A stretch of DNA of 64,000 nucleotides, from the NCBI RefSeq assembly GCF_032191775.1, contig NZ_CP132507.1, positions 3,559,001 through 3,623,000 on the forward strand, written 5' to 3'. Position numbers and translations under genes: made by a program. The notes under the pieces are model-generated. The model worked only from the letters and a program-made list of their open reading frames with translations. It did not search any database and was not told the origin of the DNA. Shown here one piece after another: positions 45,463 through 54,118 of the stretch (its first letter is position 1; every line of letters starts with the position of its first letter). The stretch comes from Rhodoferax mekongensis (lineage in GTDB: Bacteria; Pseudomonadota; Gammaproteobacteria; Burkholderiales; Burkholderiaceae_C).

Positions 45463-46256
45463 CCGAAACGGAAGCTGGAGGCGGTCACGCCACCAAAAAC
45501 GGTCTCGTCGTGATACACACACTCTGCTGCATCGTCATAGGCAGCTCCCACGGCTACCATGAGGGGCAGCAAGTGCTCTTCGCGAGGGTGGCAGATTCGG
45601 GCCGCAGGCGCTGATTCCCAGTTCACCAATGCCTCTGCGCGCACGGAAGGCGATGCAGCCATCGCTTCCTGCAACCAGACGTCAAAGGCTTTGGAAGGAG
45701 CCCGCCCGCCGGAACCGAAATTGCGCAGGTTGTGATAACTCAGGCCGCTGCCCACGATCAACACGTCTTCATCCCGCAACGGCGCCAAAGCGCGACCCAG
45801 GGCAATGTGCTCTGCCGGGTCCAGCCCTGCGCGCAGGGACATTTGCAACACAGGCACCTTCGCGTCCGGGTACATCACGGCCAAGGGCACAAAAGTGCCG
45901 TGGTCGTAGCCGCGCTGAGGGTCTAGCGCCACCGGCAAGCCGGCTTCCTGCAGCAATCCCTGCACCCGCAGCGCCAGCTCCGGGGCGCCCGGCGCGGGAT
46001 ACACCACCGAGTACGTGTGTGCGGGAAAGCCACCATAGTCGTAAACCATGCCGGGCGCGGGGTTGGAGCCCAGCGTGAAGGCCCGCTCTTCCCAATGGGC
46101 GGTAATCATCAAAACAGCTTTGGGCGTGCGGCCGATCTGGCGTGGCATATCGGCCAGTGCGGTGTCCAGGCTGGCCAGCATGTCGCGCATGTCGGGCATC
46201 CAGGGCCAGGGGCCGCCACCGTGGGACACAAAGTAGGTAGGCAATCGGGTTGTCAT
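45459..46256 (-). CDS. Extradiol dioxygenase, 4,5-DOPA dioxygenase (YgiD/DODA) family
   Basis: A 265-residue class III extradiol ring-cleavage dioxygenase. The metal ligands are seen in SHGGGPW (His13 area), ITAHWEE and the active-site His in YDHGTFVPL and GSGLSYHNLRNFG. Substrates in the family are catechol-type compounds such as DOPA; the true substrate is unknown. Single gene with no pathway neighbours. Confidence 0.88.
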   Translation of the reverse strand: MTTRLPTYFVSHGGGPWPWMPDMRDMLASLDTALADMPRQIGRTPKAVLMITAHWEERAFTLGSNPAPGMVYDYGGFPAHTYSVVYPAPGAPELALRVQGLLQEAGLPVALDPQRGYDHGTFVPLAVMYPDAKVPVLQMSLRAGLDPAEHIALGRALAPLRDEDVLIVGSGLSYHNLRNFGSGGRAPSKAFDVWLQEAMAASPSVRAEALVNWESAPAARICHPREEHLLPLMVAVGAAYDDAAECVYHDETVFGGVTASSFRFG

Positions 46257-46294
46257 AGGGTTCTCCTAGTCATTGGTGCGCAATGCAACGGGGC

Positions 46295-46936
46295 TCAGTG
46301 GCCCAAGTCAATGGTGGCGGCCAGCGGCACACCGGCAGGCGCTTCGTAGTCTGCCAACACCCAGGCGCGCGGGCTGTGCGCCGCCGCATCCTGCAGCAGC
46401 TCGGTGATGGTGCGTATGGACCCGCGGTCCAGGGCAGCAAAAGGCTCATCCAGACATGTCAACTCAGCTCCACTGGCACACGCGGCCGTGATCCAGACTT
46501 TGCGCTTGGAGCCGGTGGACAACATGTACATGGGCTTGGGCAGATGTTCTTCAAGGCCTAGCGCCGAGACAAGCTCTGCACACAGTTCCACATTCCACTG
46601 CGGCCACTGACGACGGCTTTGCTGGAAAAACTGCGCTGCAGGCGTCTGGTCCCAGGCGCTGGTGCGCGGATCCATCCAGAAGGCTTTTTGCCGGTACTGC
46701 GCGGGCTGACTTTGCAGGCCGGTACCGGCCAGTTGCAAGCTGCTGCCTGCTACCGCCAAATCGCCGGCCAACATGCGCAACAGGCTGCTCTTGCCGCGCC
46801 CTTCCCCACCAGTCACCAGCGTCACACCCGACTGCAACTGCACGTCCAAAGGGCCCCACAAGGTGTGCGGTCCCACGCTGCAGCGCAAGCCGCGCGCATG
46901 GAGTACCGGGGTGTTGGAAACAGATTCAGCCGACAT
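46295..46936 (-). CDS. Orphan ABC-type ATP-binding protein
   Basis: A 213-residue nucleotide-binding domain with Walker A GGEGRGKSSLL, Walker B ELTCLDEPFAALD and a degenerate signature LSTGSKRKV in place of LSGGQ. The usual His switch is replaced (VLADYEAPAG). Resembles small CcmA-like ATPases, but no permease or cytochrome maturation genes are adjacent. Partner unknown. Confidence 0.75.
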   Translation of the reverse strand: MSAESVSNTPVLHARGLRCSVGPHTLWGPLDVQLQSGVTLVTGGEGRGKSSLLRMLAGDLAVAGSSLQLAGTGLQSQPAQYRQKAFWMDPRTSAWDQTPAAQFFQQSRRQWPQWNVELCAELVSALGLEEHLPKPMYMLSTGSKRKVWITAACASGAELTCLDEPFAALDRGSIRTITELLQDAAAHSPRAWVLADYEAPAGVPLAATIDLGH

Positions 46937-46962
46937 GAAAAGGCAAACTCCGGATAAAGAAC

Positions 46963-47010
46963 GCTATAAAAACAATAGCTGCTCGCGCACAGCAATCGTG
47001 CGCCAAAGCC
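46963..47010 (+). repeat. Dispersed short repeat, copy G (intergenic)
   Basis: GCTATAAAAACAATAGCTGC then TCGCGCACAGCAATCGTGC and GCCAAAGCC, upstream of the orphan ATPase. Sits in the 148-base gap together with the YceI terminator. Confidence 0.75.
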
Positions 47011-47021
47011 TGATTTTGCAT

Positions 47022-47048
47022 AAAAAAAGGCCAGCCTTCCGGCCGGCC
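47022..47048 (-). terminator. Rho-independent terminator after the YceI/b561 operon
   Basis: Minus strand GGCCGGCC/GGCTGGCC stem (one G-U pair) with a GGAA loop and seven Ts, located 36 bases after the stop of the yceI-like gene at 47085. Confidence 0.88.
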
Positions 47049-47084
47049 TTCCGGTGGGCGGCAAAAGCCGCGCCGCTGTCGCAA

Positions 47085-47657
47085 TTACTGCTTGATAGCT
47101 TCGAGTGCGATGGTGATGGTCACGTCGTCGCCCACGTACGGTGCAAATTTGCCGGCGTTGAACTCTGAGCGCTTGATGGTGGTGGTGGCTTCCGCACCGA
47201 TCACATCCTTCTTGTTCATGGGATGGGTAGTGGACACGAAGTTCACGATCTTCAGGGTCACAGGCTTGGTCACGCCCTTGATGGTCAGGTTGCCGTCCAC
47301 AGAAGCAGGCTTGTCACCGTCAAACACCACTTTGGTGGACTTGAAAGTGGCGGTAGGGAACTTGGCGGTGTCGAGGAAGTCTTCGCCCTGGATGTGGCCG
47401 TTGAATGCGGCGAAGCCGGTGTCCACAGCCTTCATGTCAATCACGACATCCACAGCGCCTGTCTTGGCAGCCTTGTCAAAAGTCACGGTGCCGGTGGTGT
47501 TGTTGAAACGGCTTTGCTGGGTGGACAAACCGAAGTGGTTGTACGAAAAACGGGGGAAAGTATGCGAAGGGTCCAGGTTGTAAGTCGCGGACTGGGCGCT
47601 GGCAGCACCGGCGAAAGCGGACAGTGCCAAAGCGGCAGCGATGAGGGAAGTACGCAT
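47085..47657 (-). CDS. YceI-family periplasmic lipid-binding protein (1)
   Basis: A 190-residue protein with signal peptide (AGAASAQ) and a lipocalin-like YceI barrel (TYNLDPSHTFPRFSYNHFG, GHIQGEDFLDTAKFPTATFKST, GNLTIKGVTKPVTL). Family members bind polyisoprenoid or amide lipids. It follows a second yceI-like gene and a cytochrome b561 gene on the same strand, a common grouping. Confidence 0.92.
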   Translation of the reverse strand: MRTSLIAAALALSAFAGAASAQSATYNLDPSHTFPRFSYNHFGLSTQQSRFNNTTGTVTFDKAAKTGAVDVVIDMKAVDTGFAAFNGHIQGEDFLDTAKFPTATFKSTKVVFDGDKPASVDGNLTIKGVTKPVTLKIVNFVSTTHPMNKKDVIGAEATTTIKRSEFNAGKFAPYVGDDVTITIALEAIKQ

Positions 47658-47703
47658 GAAAACTCCTGATTTACGGGTTGGTTAAAAGAGAACTGGAAAA
47701 AAC

Positions 47704-48276
47704 TTAAATCTTGCCCACGCCGGTCAGCGCGAGCTTGAACTTGACCTGCACGTCGTCAGCGACCATGGAGGTGTCAGCCCACTCGTTCTCGCCGATCTTG
47801 AAGGCGAGGCGTTTGATCGGGAACGTACCGGTCACGGTGGTAGTGGCACCGCTCTGGGCCAAGGCCACAGGCACCACCACATCACGGCTGTTGCCCTTGA
47901 TGGCGAGCTTGCCGCTCACTTCGAACTTGCCACCACCCAGGCCTTTGACGGCGGTGGACTGGAAGGTCGCCTGTGGAAACTTGGCAGTATTGAACCAGTT
48001 GGGTCGGGGCAGCTCGGCGTCCGTCTCAGGAACACCTAAAGTGGCGCTGGCGATGTCGACGGTGAATGCAATCTTGCTGGTGTCTGGCTTGGCAGGATCA
48101 AAAGCAATCTGCGCATCAAACTTCTTGAAGCGGCCTTCCACCGGCACACCCATCTGCTTGCTCACGAACACGATTTCGCTCTGGGCGGGCACCAGCTTTT
48201 GCTGGGCAAAAGCGGACACCCCCATGAATGCAGATGCTGCAATGGCAGTAGACAGAAATACGCGGGAAACCAACAT
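47704..48276 (-). CDS. YceI-family periplasmic lipid-binding protein (2)
   Basis: A 190-residue YceI paralogue with signal peptide (GVSAFAQQ) and SEIVFVSKQMGVPVEGRFKKF, RPNWFNTAKFPQATFQST. ATG 48276 is used; the TTG at 48291 only adds five residues. It lies 36 bases after the cytochrome b561 reading frame. Confidence 0.92.
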   Translation of the reverse strand: MLVSRVFLSTAIAASAFMGVSAFAQQKLVPAQSEIVFVSKQMGVPVEGRFKKFDAQIAFDPAKPDTSKIAFTVDIASATLGVPETDAELPRPNWFNTAKFPQATFQSTAVKGLGGGKFEVSGKLAIKGNSRDVVVPVALAQSGATTTVTGTFPIKRLAFKIGENEWADTSMVADDVQVKFKLALTGVGKI

Positions 48277-48312
48277 GTCAAATCCAATCAAAAAATCGGG
48301 TCAAAAGGGGGT

Positions 48313-48890
48313 TCAATCGCGGCCGAGCAACATGCGGTTGATCAAGCCATCGCGGTCTATCCACTGGTGCTTGAGTGCAGCGGCAATGTGCAGACCGGCC
48401 AGTCCGATCAAGGCAAACGCACTAAGTTCATGAAAAGGCTTGATCATTTCGGCAAGCGCCTTGTCTGCAGGCACGAAATCAGGCAATGGCAACACGCCAA
48501 ACACCACGATGGGGAAGCCCGCCGCAGAGCTATACGCCCAGCCGATCAGCGGCACCAGGAAAAACAGGGCATACAGCGCGTGATGGGTGCCATGGTGGGC
48601 CCAGTGTTGCCACGCAGGCATGGCCGCAGAAATTTTGCCGGGCAGTTCAGGCGGACGGTGGGTCAAGCGCCACAACAAGCGCAACGCGGAAAGCGCCAGG
48701 ATGGTGATACCGGCCCACTTGTGCCAGTTGTACAGCTTCAGACGGGTGGGGAAAAAGGCAGGTCGGTCATGTAAACGCCGACAGCAAAAATCCCGATCAG
48801 GGCCAGCCCCAGCACCCAATGCAGCACGATGGCCGTCAGGCTGTAGCGCTTGGTGCCAGCGTCGAAGGAGGAGGTGTGGGTAGATGCCAT
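48313..48890 (-). pseudogene. Cytochrome b561, broken by a one-base frameshift
   Basis: The start at 48890 gives MASTHTSSFDAGTKRYSLTA, a first membrane helix with the heme His (IVLHWVLG) and YMTDLPFSP, then a stop at once. The rest (TRLKLYNWHKWAGITILALS to LLGRD) continues in another frame. Adding one C to the run of four at 48748-48751 (GGGG on the plus strand) restores PFSPTRLKLYNW, and the length becomes exactly 192 codons plus stop. All four heme-ligand His regions are intact (LHW, NWHKW, HHGTHH, HELSAF...LH). It is either a real recent loss, phase variation at a short run, or a sequencing error. Confidence 0.88.
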
Positions 48891-48922
48891 GCCCTGAAGT
48901 CTAGGGGGGCATGAATTGCTGA

Positions 48923-48955
48923 TTTTTGAATCTAATTGATGACTTGATTCAAAAA
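48923..48955. promoter_or_regulatory. Inverted repeat upstream of cytochrome b561
   Basis: TTTTTGAATC and GATTCAAAAA are perfect 10-base inverted repeats with a 13-base AT-rich spacer, 33-65 bases before the b561 start. Candidate operator; nothing else occupies this 129-base gap. Confidence 0.5.
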
Positions 48956-49019
48956 ATGTGAACAGTCAAGTTCCCGGATCCACATGCCGAACCTTGCCGG
49001 TTGCGACAAACGGCGCGGC

Positions 49020-49283
49020 TCAGCGCCCTGAACGGCGCATTTCGCGCAACATGAACAAATACAGCCCTTCCACCTTATCGCGGGCCCAAGGGGTTTTGCG
49101 CAAAAACTTGAGACTGGAGCCCACACTGGGCTCAAAGGTAAAGCAGCGCACCGGAATGCGCTCGCCCAAGCCGTCCCAACCGTAGTAATCGGCCAGTTCC
49201 GTCACGATGGCCTCCAGCGTTTTGCCATGCAGCGGGTTGTTGGCCTGCTTGGCCGGTGCGGGCGGGGGCGTGTCGGTACTCAT
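49020..49283 (-). CDS. VF530-family (DUF2132) DNA-binding protein
   Basis: An 87-residue protein. After a Pro-rich N terminus it reads [40 protein letters not shown] and [20 protein letters not shown], the near-complete VF530 domain whose Vibrio member was reported to bind DNA. ATG 49283 starts the compact form. Role unknown. Confidence 0.88.
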   Translation of the reverse strand: MSTDTPPPAPAKQANNPLHGKTLEAIVTELADYYGWDGLGERIPVRCFTFEPSVGSSLKFLRKTPWARDKVEGLYLFMLREMRRSGR

Positions 49284-49329
49284 GCCGCAATTGTCGCAGG
49301 CCGCCGGAGACGCAAAGGGCGAGATGCCC

Positions 49330-50337
49330 TCACCCCTCAAACTGCGGATGCAATTGCCGGATGCGCGACATCGCCATGCCAGCGGCGGCCGTGCGCGTCT
49401 CCACGCCCAGCTTCACAAACACGCGTTCCAGGTGTTTTTTCACGGTCATGGGGCTGCTACCCAGAATGTCGCCGATGTCTTTGTTGGTCTTGCCCTTGAC
49501 CACCCAGTAGAGCACCTCCGCCTCGCGAGCGGTGAGCTTGAAGGACAGGCTCATGGCTTCAATGACAGCGGTGTCTGACACCTCGCGCATCACGATCAGC
49601 CAATCCCCACCGGCATCGCTGTCGCCGATCTGTTGGTGCAGCCGGAAGGTCAGACGCTTGGGGCCGCGTTCCAGGCTCAGTTTGGCAGGCTCGTCCCCGC
49701 GCGCCATCGTTTGCAGGCAGGCCTGCAACCAGCCTAGAACTTCGGGCGGCGTGTTGGGCGCCTGGGTGCCGCAGTAGCGCTCCAGCAGGTCGCGCGCCAA
49801 GGGCGTTTGCCACATCAGGCAGCCATCGGCAGCACGCACGGTGATGGTGGCGTAGCCGAAAGCATCCAGCGCATTGCGGGTCTGACGCCGCTCGCGCGCG
49901 CCGGCCAGGTGCACTCCCATGCGGGCCAGCACTTCCTTGGGCTTGATGGGCTTGGTCACATAGTCCACCCCACCGCTCTCCAGTGCCGCCACCAGATATT
50001 CGGTCTCGGTCAGGCCCGTCATGAAGATGATGGGAATGTGCGTGGTTTGCGGCGCGGCCTTGAGGCGACGGGCGACTTCAAAACCGTCCATGCCGGGCAT
50101 CATGGCGTCCAGCAAAATCACATCGGGCAAAGCCTGCATGGCGCGCATCAGGGCGGCTTCGCCGGAGGTGGCGATCAACACCGTGTAGCCGGACTCGTCC
50201 AGCGCATCGTGCAGCACAGACAGGTTGTCGGGCACATCGTCCACGATGAGCACCACATCGCTGTTGGCGCGATCCAGCGTGCCATCCAGACGCGCGGCAT
50301 CACTCGGGTCAACGGAGTTCATCTGCGGGGCTTGCAT
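49330..50337 (-). CDS. LuxR-type response regulator, partner of the transporter-kinase
   Basis: A 335-residue protein. Receiver domain (residues ~15-135) with [10 protein letters not shown], phosphoacceptor in [14 protein letters not shown] and [12 protein letters not shown] middle PAS-like segment ([19 protein letters not shown]) precedes a C-terminal LuxR helix-turn-helix ([40 protein letters not shown]). ATG 50337 overlaps the kinase gene end by about 29 bases (50322 is the alternative), so the two are coupled. Target genes are likely nearby, with urease and urt as candidates. Confidence 0.9.
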   Translation of the reverse strand: MQAPQMNSVDPSDAARLDGTLDRANSDVVLIVDDVPDNLSVLHDALDESGYTVLIATSGEAALMRAMQALPDVILLDAMMPGMDGFEVARRLKAAPQTTHIPIIFMTGLTETEYLVAALESGGVDYVTKPIKPKEVLARMGVHLAGARERRQTRNALDAFGYATITVRAADGCLMWQTPLARDLLERYCGTQAPNTPPEVLGWLQACLQTMARGDEPAKLSLERGPKRLTFRLHQQIGDSDAGGDWLIVMREVSDTAVIEAMSLSFKLTAREAEVLYWVVKGKTNKDIGDILGSSPMTVKKHLERVFVKLGVETRTAAAGMAMSRIRQLHPQFEG

Positions 50338-53300
50338 CGAGCACTTTCTGCAATTGTTCGGCCATGGTCTCAAACTGGTACTGGCGGGCCAGCGCCTCCT
50401 GCTGCGCAATGAAGGCCGCGCACTCGGGGTGCCGCACCTGCAGGCTTTGCAGCTGGTTCAAAACGCCCCGGTAGTAACCCAGGCGCGCCACTTCCAGCAA
50501 GGCGCGGCAGTCACTAGCGGGCAACGCTCCCACTGCCACAGGCTGCATATCTTGGGCCACACTCGGGGCGGACTGCGTGGAAACCTCTACCGTTGGCTTG
50601 TCCACCCACACCAACTCCAGCCGGCGCTCCAGCCAGTCCAGCAACTCGCTGTGGCGCACGGGTTTGACGATGAAGTCTTCCGGTGGCAAGCCCAGCCCGT
50701 TGTCCAGCCCCCGGTCAAACGCATTGGCAGACACGATGGCCACCTGCGGCTCGCTGCCACCCAGTGCCGGGTTGGCTCGGATGCGGCGCAGCGTTTCCCA
50801 GCCATCAATGCCGGGCATGGCGAGATCCAGCAGCACCACATCCGGCTGCAGTCCGGCGGCCAGCAGGTCCAGGCAATCGTGGCCACTGGCAGCAGTGCGC
50901 ACTTCAAAGCCCAAGGGCTCCAGCAGGCTCACCAGCAGCTCGCGGTCCGCCTCCTCGTTATCCACCACCAGCACTTTGCGGCGCGCACCGGCATAGGCCA
51001 CGCGCGGCTTGCTGTGGGGGGCCGCGCGCTGTGCGCTTGGCGGCGGCATGTGCAAGTCCGGCAGGAACAAGCGTACCTTGAACACCGAACCTTGGCCGAG
51101 CACACTGGTTGCTGACAACTCGCCGCCCATGAGGTCGGTGAGCATCTTGGCAATCGTCAAGCCCAAGCCCGACCCGCCCGACGCCACGCTTGCACCCGAT
51201 GCCGCCGTCGATCCGCGGGTGAAGGGCTCGAAGATACGCTCCAACTCTTGGGCAGGCATGCCGGGGCCGGTGTCATGAATTTCGATATGCGCCATCTCCC
51301 GCGCATAGCGCAGCACCAAGCGCACACTGCCCGTGGCCGTGAACTTGATGGCATTGCCCAGCAAGTTGATACAGATCTGCCGCAGGCGCTTTTCGTCCGC
51401 CCTCACCCACTCCGGCACATTGCCCTGCACCTCAAACTGAAACTGCAGCCCCTTGGCTGCCGCCTGCAATTCGAACATGCCGGCCAGCTCGGCCATGCCG
51501 TTGGCGAACTGCATGGGCTTCACATTGAGGGTGAGCTTGCCGCTTTCGATGTGGGCCATGTCCAGCGTGCCCTCAATCAGGGACAGCAAGTGTTCGCCGC
51601 CCCGCTTGATAACACTCACCGCCTGCTTGCGGTGGGGCGGTATAGCCGCATCCTCGCCCATGAGCTGCGCGTAACCCAGGATGCTGTTGAGCGGTGTGCG
51701 CAGTTCGTGGCTGATGGCACTGATGTAGCGGCTCTTGGCCTGGTTGGCCGCCTCGGCGGCTTGGCGGGCTTGCTCGGCCACGCGCTTGGCGTCCTGCAAT
51801 GCAATATCGGTCAGGCGGTGCGATTCAATTTCCTGCAGCAGCAAGTGACTCTGGCGGTTGGATTCTTCTTGTGCCACCTGCCGGCTTTTGTGCGCCAGCA
51901 CCAGCCACCAGGCCACGATGCCGGACATCAGCATCAGCGCAGCAAAGGTTTTGCTGAAGCCTGAGCGCAACGCGGCCTCTACCGCCAGGCGCTGGTCGGT
52001 CAATGCCGCCAAGGCCCCCAACTCCTGCTGGTAAAACATGGCGAACACCGTGGCCAGCAGGGGCAGGATGACCAGCATCAGCAGCAGAAAGTGCCCCAGC
52101 CCCGTGTCCAGAAACGGCCACACCCTTTTGGGCAACAGCCAACGCAAAGCGGCGGACCATTGGGTGGCCAAGTTCGCATGCGGTTTGCACATGTCGCCAC
52201 AGCGCGCATCCAGCGTGCAGCACAGCGAGCAGATGGCGCCCTGGTAGGCCGGGCAATGGGCCATGTCAGGCCCCTCGTATTCGCGCTCGCAGATGACGCA
52301 ACGCTGCACTTGGGGTGCCCCTGCGGACGTTGGAGTTTGGGTGGCACTGCGTTTTGCTCCGTGTCCCCCGCCTGCTGCGCAGGCTCCTCCTTGACCTGCG
52401 CAAAACGCATTGCCGCCCAATCTCCCGTCACCGGCGCGCGCGAGGTAGTACTTGCCTTTGGTCCACCACGCAATCAAGGGCGAGGTCACCATGGCCGTGA
52501 CCAGGGCCACCACCGCAGAGAAAGCCTTGGCCAGTTCCCCAAAGAGGCCGAGGTAAGCCAGGATGGACAGCAATGACGCCATGGCCATGGCCCCCACCCC
52601 CACGGGATTGATGTCGTACAGATGCGCCCGTTTGAACTCAATGCCCTTGGGCGACAAGCCCAAAGGCTTGTTGATGACCAGATCGGCCACCACGGCCATG
52701 ATCCAGGCGATGGCGATGTTCGAATACAGGCCCAACACCTCCCCCAGCGCCTGAAACACATTCATCTCCATCAGCATGAAGGCGATCACGCTGTTGAACA
52801 GCACCCACACCACCCGCCCGGGGTGGCTGTGCGTGAGGCGCGAGAAGAAGTTGCTCCAGGCCAATGAGCCGGCGTAGGCGTTGGTCACGTTGATCTTGAG
52901 CTGCGAAACCACCACGAACACCGCCGTCGCTGCCACCGCCCAGCCCAGCGAAGGGAACACATATTCATACGCAGCCAGGTACATCTGGTTCGGATCCACC
53001 GCGCGCTCCGTGGGCACGCTGTGCTGGATGGCGAGGTAGGCCAAATACGCACCGCCCAGCATCTTGACCACACCCAGAAGTACCCAACCCGGCCCCCCGA
53101 CCAAAACACCGGCCCACCAGCTAAAGCGGTTGGTGGCGGTGCGCTGGGGCATGAAGCGCAAGTAGTCGGCTTGCTCCCCCATCTGGGTAATCAGGGCAAT
53201 ACCCACCGTGAGTGCAGCACCAAAGAGGTGCAAGTTAAAGACGCCTGCAGTGCCTTGCTCCCCAGCGTAGTGCGTAATGCCGGTAAAGGCTTGCGGATCA

Positions 53301-53908
53301 CGCACCAAAACAAATCCGAATGGCACCGCCAGCATGATCAGCCACAGCGGCTGCGTCCAAATCTGCAGGCGGCTGATGGTGGACACGCCGTGGGTGACCA
53401 AGGGAATCACCACCACCGCGCAAATCAGGTAACCCCAGGTAGGCGGTATGTCCAGGGCCAGCTCCAGCGCATAGGCCATGACGGCCGCCTCCAGCGCGAA
53501 GAAGATGAAGGTGAACGAGGCATAAATCAGCGAGGTCAGGGTGGAGCCGATGTAGCCGAAGCCCGCGCCGCGCGTGAGCAAGTCCATATCCACCCCATAG
53601 CGGGCGGCGTACACACTGATGGGCAAGCCTGCCAGAAAAATCACCAGCCCCGTCATCAGAATGGCCCAGAAGGCGTTCACAAAACCGTACTGCACGAGCA
53701 AGGTGGCGCCCACGGCTTCCAGGATCAGAAAAGAAGCCGCCCCGAAAGCGGTGTTGGCCACCCGCCATTCCGACCACTTGCGAAAGCGCTGTGGCGTGAA
53801 GCGCAGGGCGTAATCCTCCATGGTCTCGCTGGCGACCCAGTTGTTGTAGTCGCGGCGGATCTTCACCACCCGCTGGGCGGGGGCTTCCGGGGGTGGAGGG
53901 GGCAGCAT
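50309..53908 (-). CDS. NCS1 transporter-hybrid histidine kinase fusion (transceptor)
   Basis: A 1199-residue membrane protein. Residues ~1-490: NCS1-type purine/cytosine/allantoin permease with about 12 hydrophobic segments (AFGAASFLILEAVGATLL, LTRGAGFGYIGSTLTSL, ITQMGEQADYLRFMP). Residues ~525-570: Cys-rich module CVICEREY...AHCPAY...CSLCCTLDARCGDMC. Then a two-helix membrane region, HisKA (ISHELRTPLNSILGY), HATPase (NLLGNAIKFTATG, DTGPGMP, GGSGLGLTIAKML), a receiver (VVLLDLAMPGIDGW) and a ~95-residue tail. The design is analogous to CbrA, where an SSS transporter is fused to a kinase. Divergent from ureA, so a urea, allantoin or purine signal is plausible. The permease-to-Cys linker is encoded by an inverted-repeat element. 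Confidence 0.92.
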   Translation of the reverse strand: MLPPPPPEAPAQRVVKIRRDYNNWVASETMEDYALRFTPQRFRKWSEWRVANTAFGAASFLILEAVGATLLVQYGFVNAFWAILMTGLVIFLAGLPISVYAARYGVDMDLLTRGAGFGYIGSTLTSLIYASFTFIFFALEAAVMAYALELALDIPPTWGYLICAVVVIPLVTHGVSTISRLQIWTQPLWLIMLAVPFGFVLVRDPQAFTGITHYAGEQGTAGVFNLHLFGAALTVGIALITQMGEQADYLRFMPQRTATNRFSWWAGVLVGGPGWVLLGVVKMLGGAYLAYLAIQHSVPTERAVDPNQMYLAAYEYVFPSLGWAVAATAVFVVVSQLKINVTNAYAGSLAWSNFFSRLTHSHPGRVVWVLFNSVIAFMLMEMNVFQALGEVLGLYSNIAIAWIMAVVADLVINKPLGLSPKGIEFKRAHLYDINPVGVGAMAMASLLSILAYLGLFGELAKAFSAVVALVTAMVTSPLIAWWTKGKYYLARAGDGRLGGNAFCAGQGGACAAGGGHGAKRSATQTPTSAGAPQVQRCVICEREYEGPDMAHCPAYQGAICSLCCTLDARCGDMCKPHANLATQWSAALRWLLPKRVWPFLDTGLGHFLLLMLVILPLLATVFAMFYQQELGALAALTDQRLAVEAALRSGFSKTFAALMLMSGIVAWWLVLAHKSRQVAQEESNRQSHLLLQEIESHRLTDIALQDAKRVAEQARQAAEAANQAKSRYISAISHELRTPLNSILGYAQLMGEDAAIPPHRKQAVSVIKRGGEHLLSLIEGTLDMAHIESGKLTLNVKPMQFANGMAELAGMFELQAAAKGLQFQFEVQGNVPEWVRADEKRLRQICINLLGNAIKFTATGSVRLVLRYAREMAHIEIHDTGPGMPAQELERIFEPFTRGSTAASGASVASGGSGLGLTIAKMLTDLMGGELSATSVLGQGSVFKVRLFLPDLHMPPPSAQRAAPHSKPRVAYAGARRKVLVVDNEEADRELLVSLLEPLGFEVRTAASGHDCLDLLAAGLQPDVVLLDLAMPGIDGWETLRRIRANPALGGSEPQVAIVSANAFDRGLDNGLGLPPEDFIVKPVRHSELLDWLERRLELVWVDKPTVEVSTQSAPSVAQDMQPVAVGALPASDCRALLEVARLGYYRGVLNQLQSLQVRHPECAAFIAQQEALARQYQFETMAEQLQKVLDASPADELR
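52339..52418 (+). repeat. 80-bp inverted-repeat element, copy 2 (inside the transporter-kinase gene)
   Basis: Ends GGGTGGCACTGCGTTTTGC (52339-52357) and GCAAAACGCATTGCCGCCC (52400-52418) pair at 17 of 19 positions; the core shares TGCTCC(A/G)TGTCCCCCGCC and GGCTCCTCCTTGAC with copy 1 at 17484-17559. On the minus strand it is read as a Gly/Ala/Cys-rich stretch of about 27 residues between the NCS1 and Cys-rich domains. Confidence 0.8.
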
Positions 53909-53973
53909 TTCAATGGACACGCGCTGCAGGGTGCAGTTTCCATGCCATTGCCGCAGGCAAGACTGCGGCCTTT

Positions 53974-53983
53974 GGCGTACGCC
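53974..53983. promoter_or_regulatory. GGCGTACGCC palindrome in the kinase/ureA divergent region
   Basis: A perfect 10-base palindrome in the 210-base gap, 66 bases before the kinase start and 136 before ureA. Its halves match the half-sites of the urtA inverted repeat but in opposite order. A short palindrome can occur by chance. The remainder of the gap shows no other clear element. Confidence 0.3.
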
Positions 53984-54118
53984 CCCCCCACAGGGCACGG
54001 GGATTGCTTAGTATGCACCATCTGCAGACACATCGGACCGACCATGGAACTCACGCCCAGTGTTCGGCCGTCATTTGCGGCCGCACGAGCCATTTAACTA
54101 GATATTGAGTGAAACGAT

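Noticed and set aside
45055-45522. 155-codon minus-strand frame opposite the 125-residue hypothetical protein
   Set aside because: Overlaps the end of the dioxygenase gene and has an unnatural composition; the plus frame is helical, charged and a better candidate.
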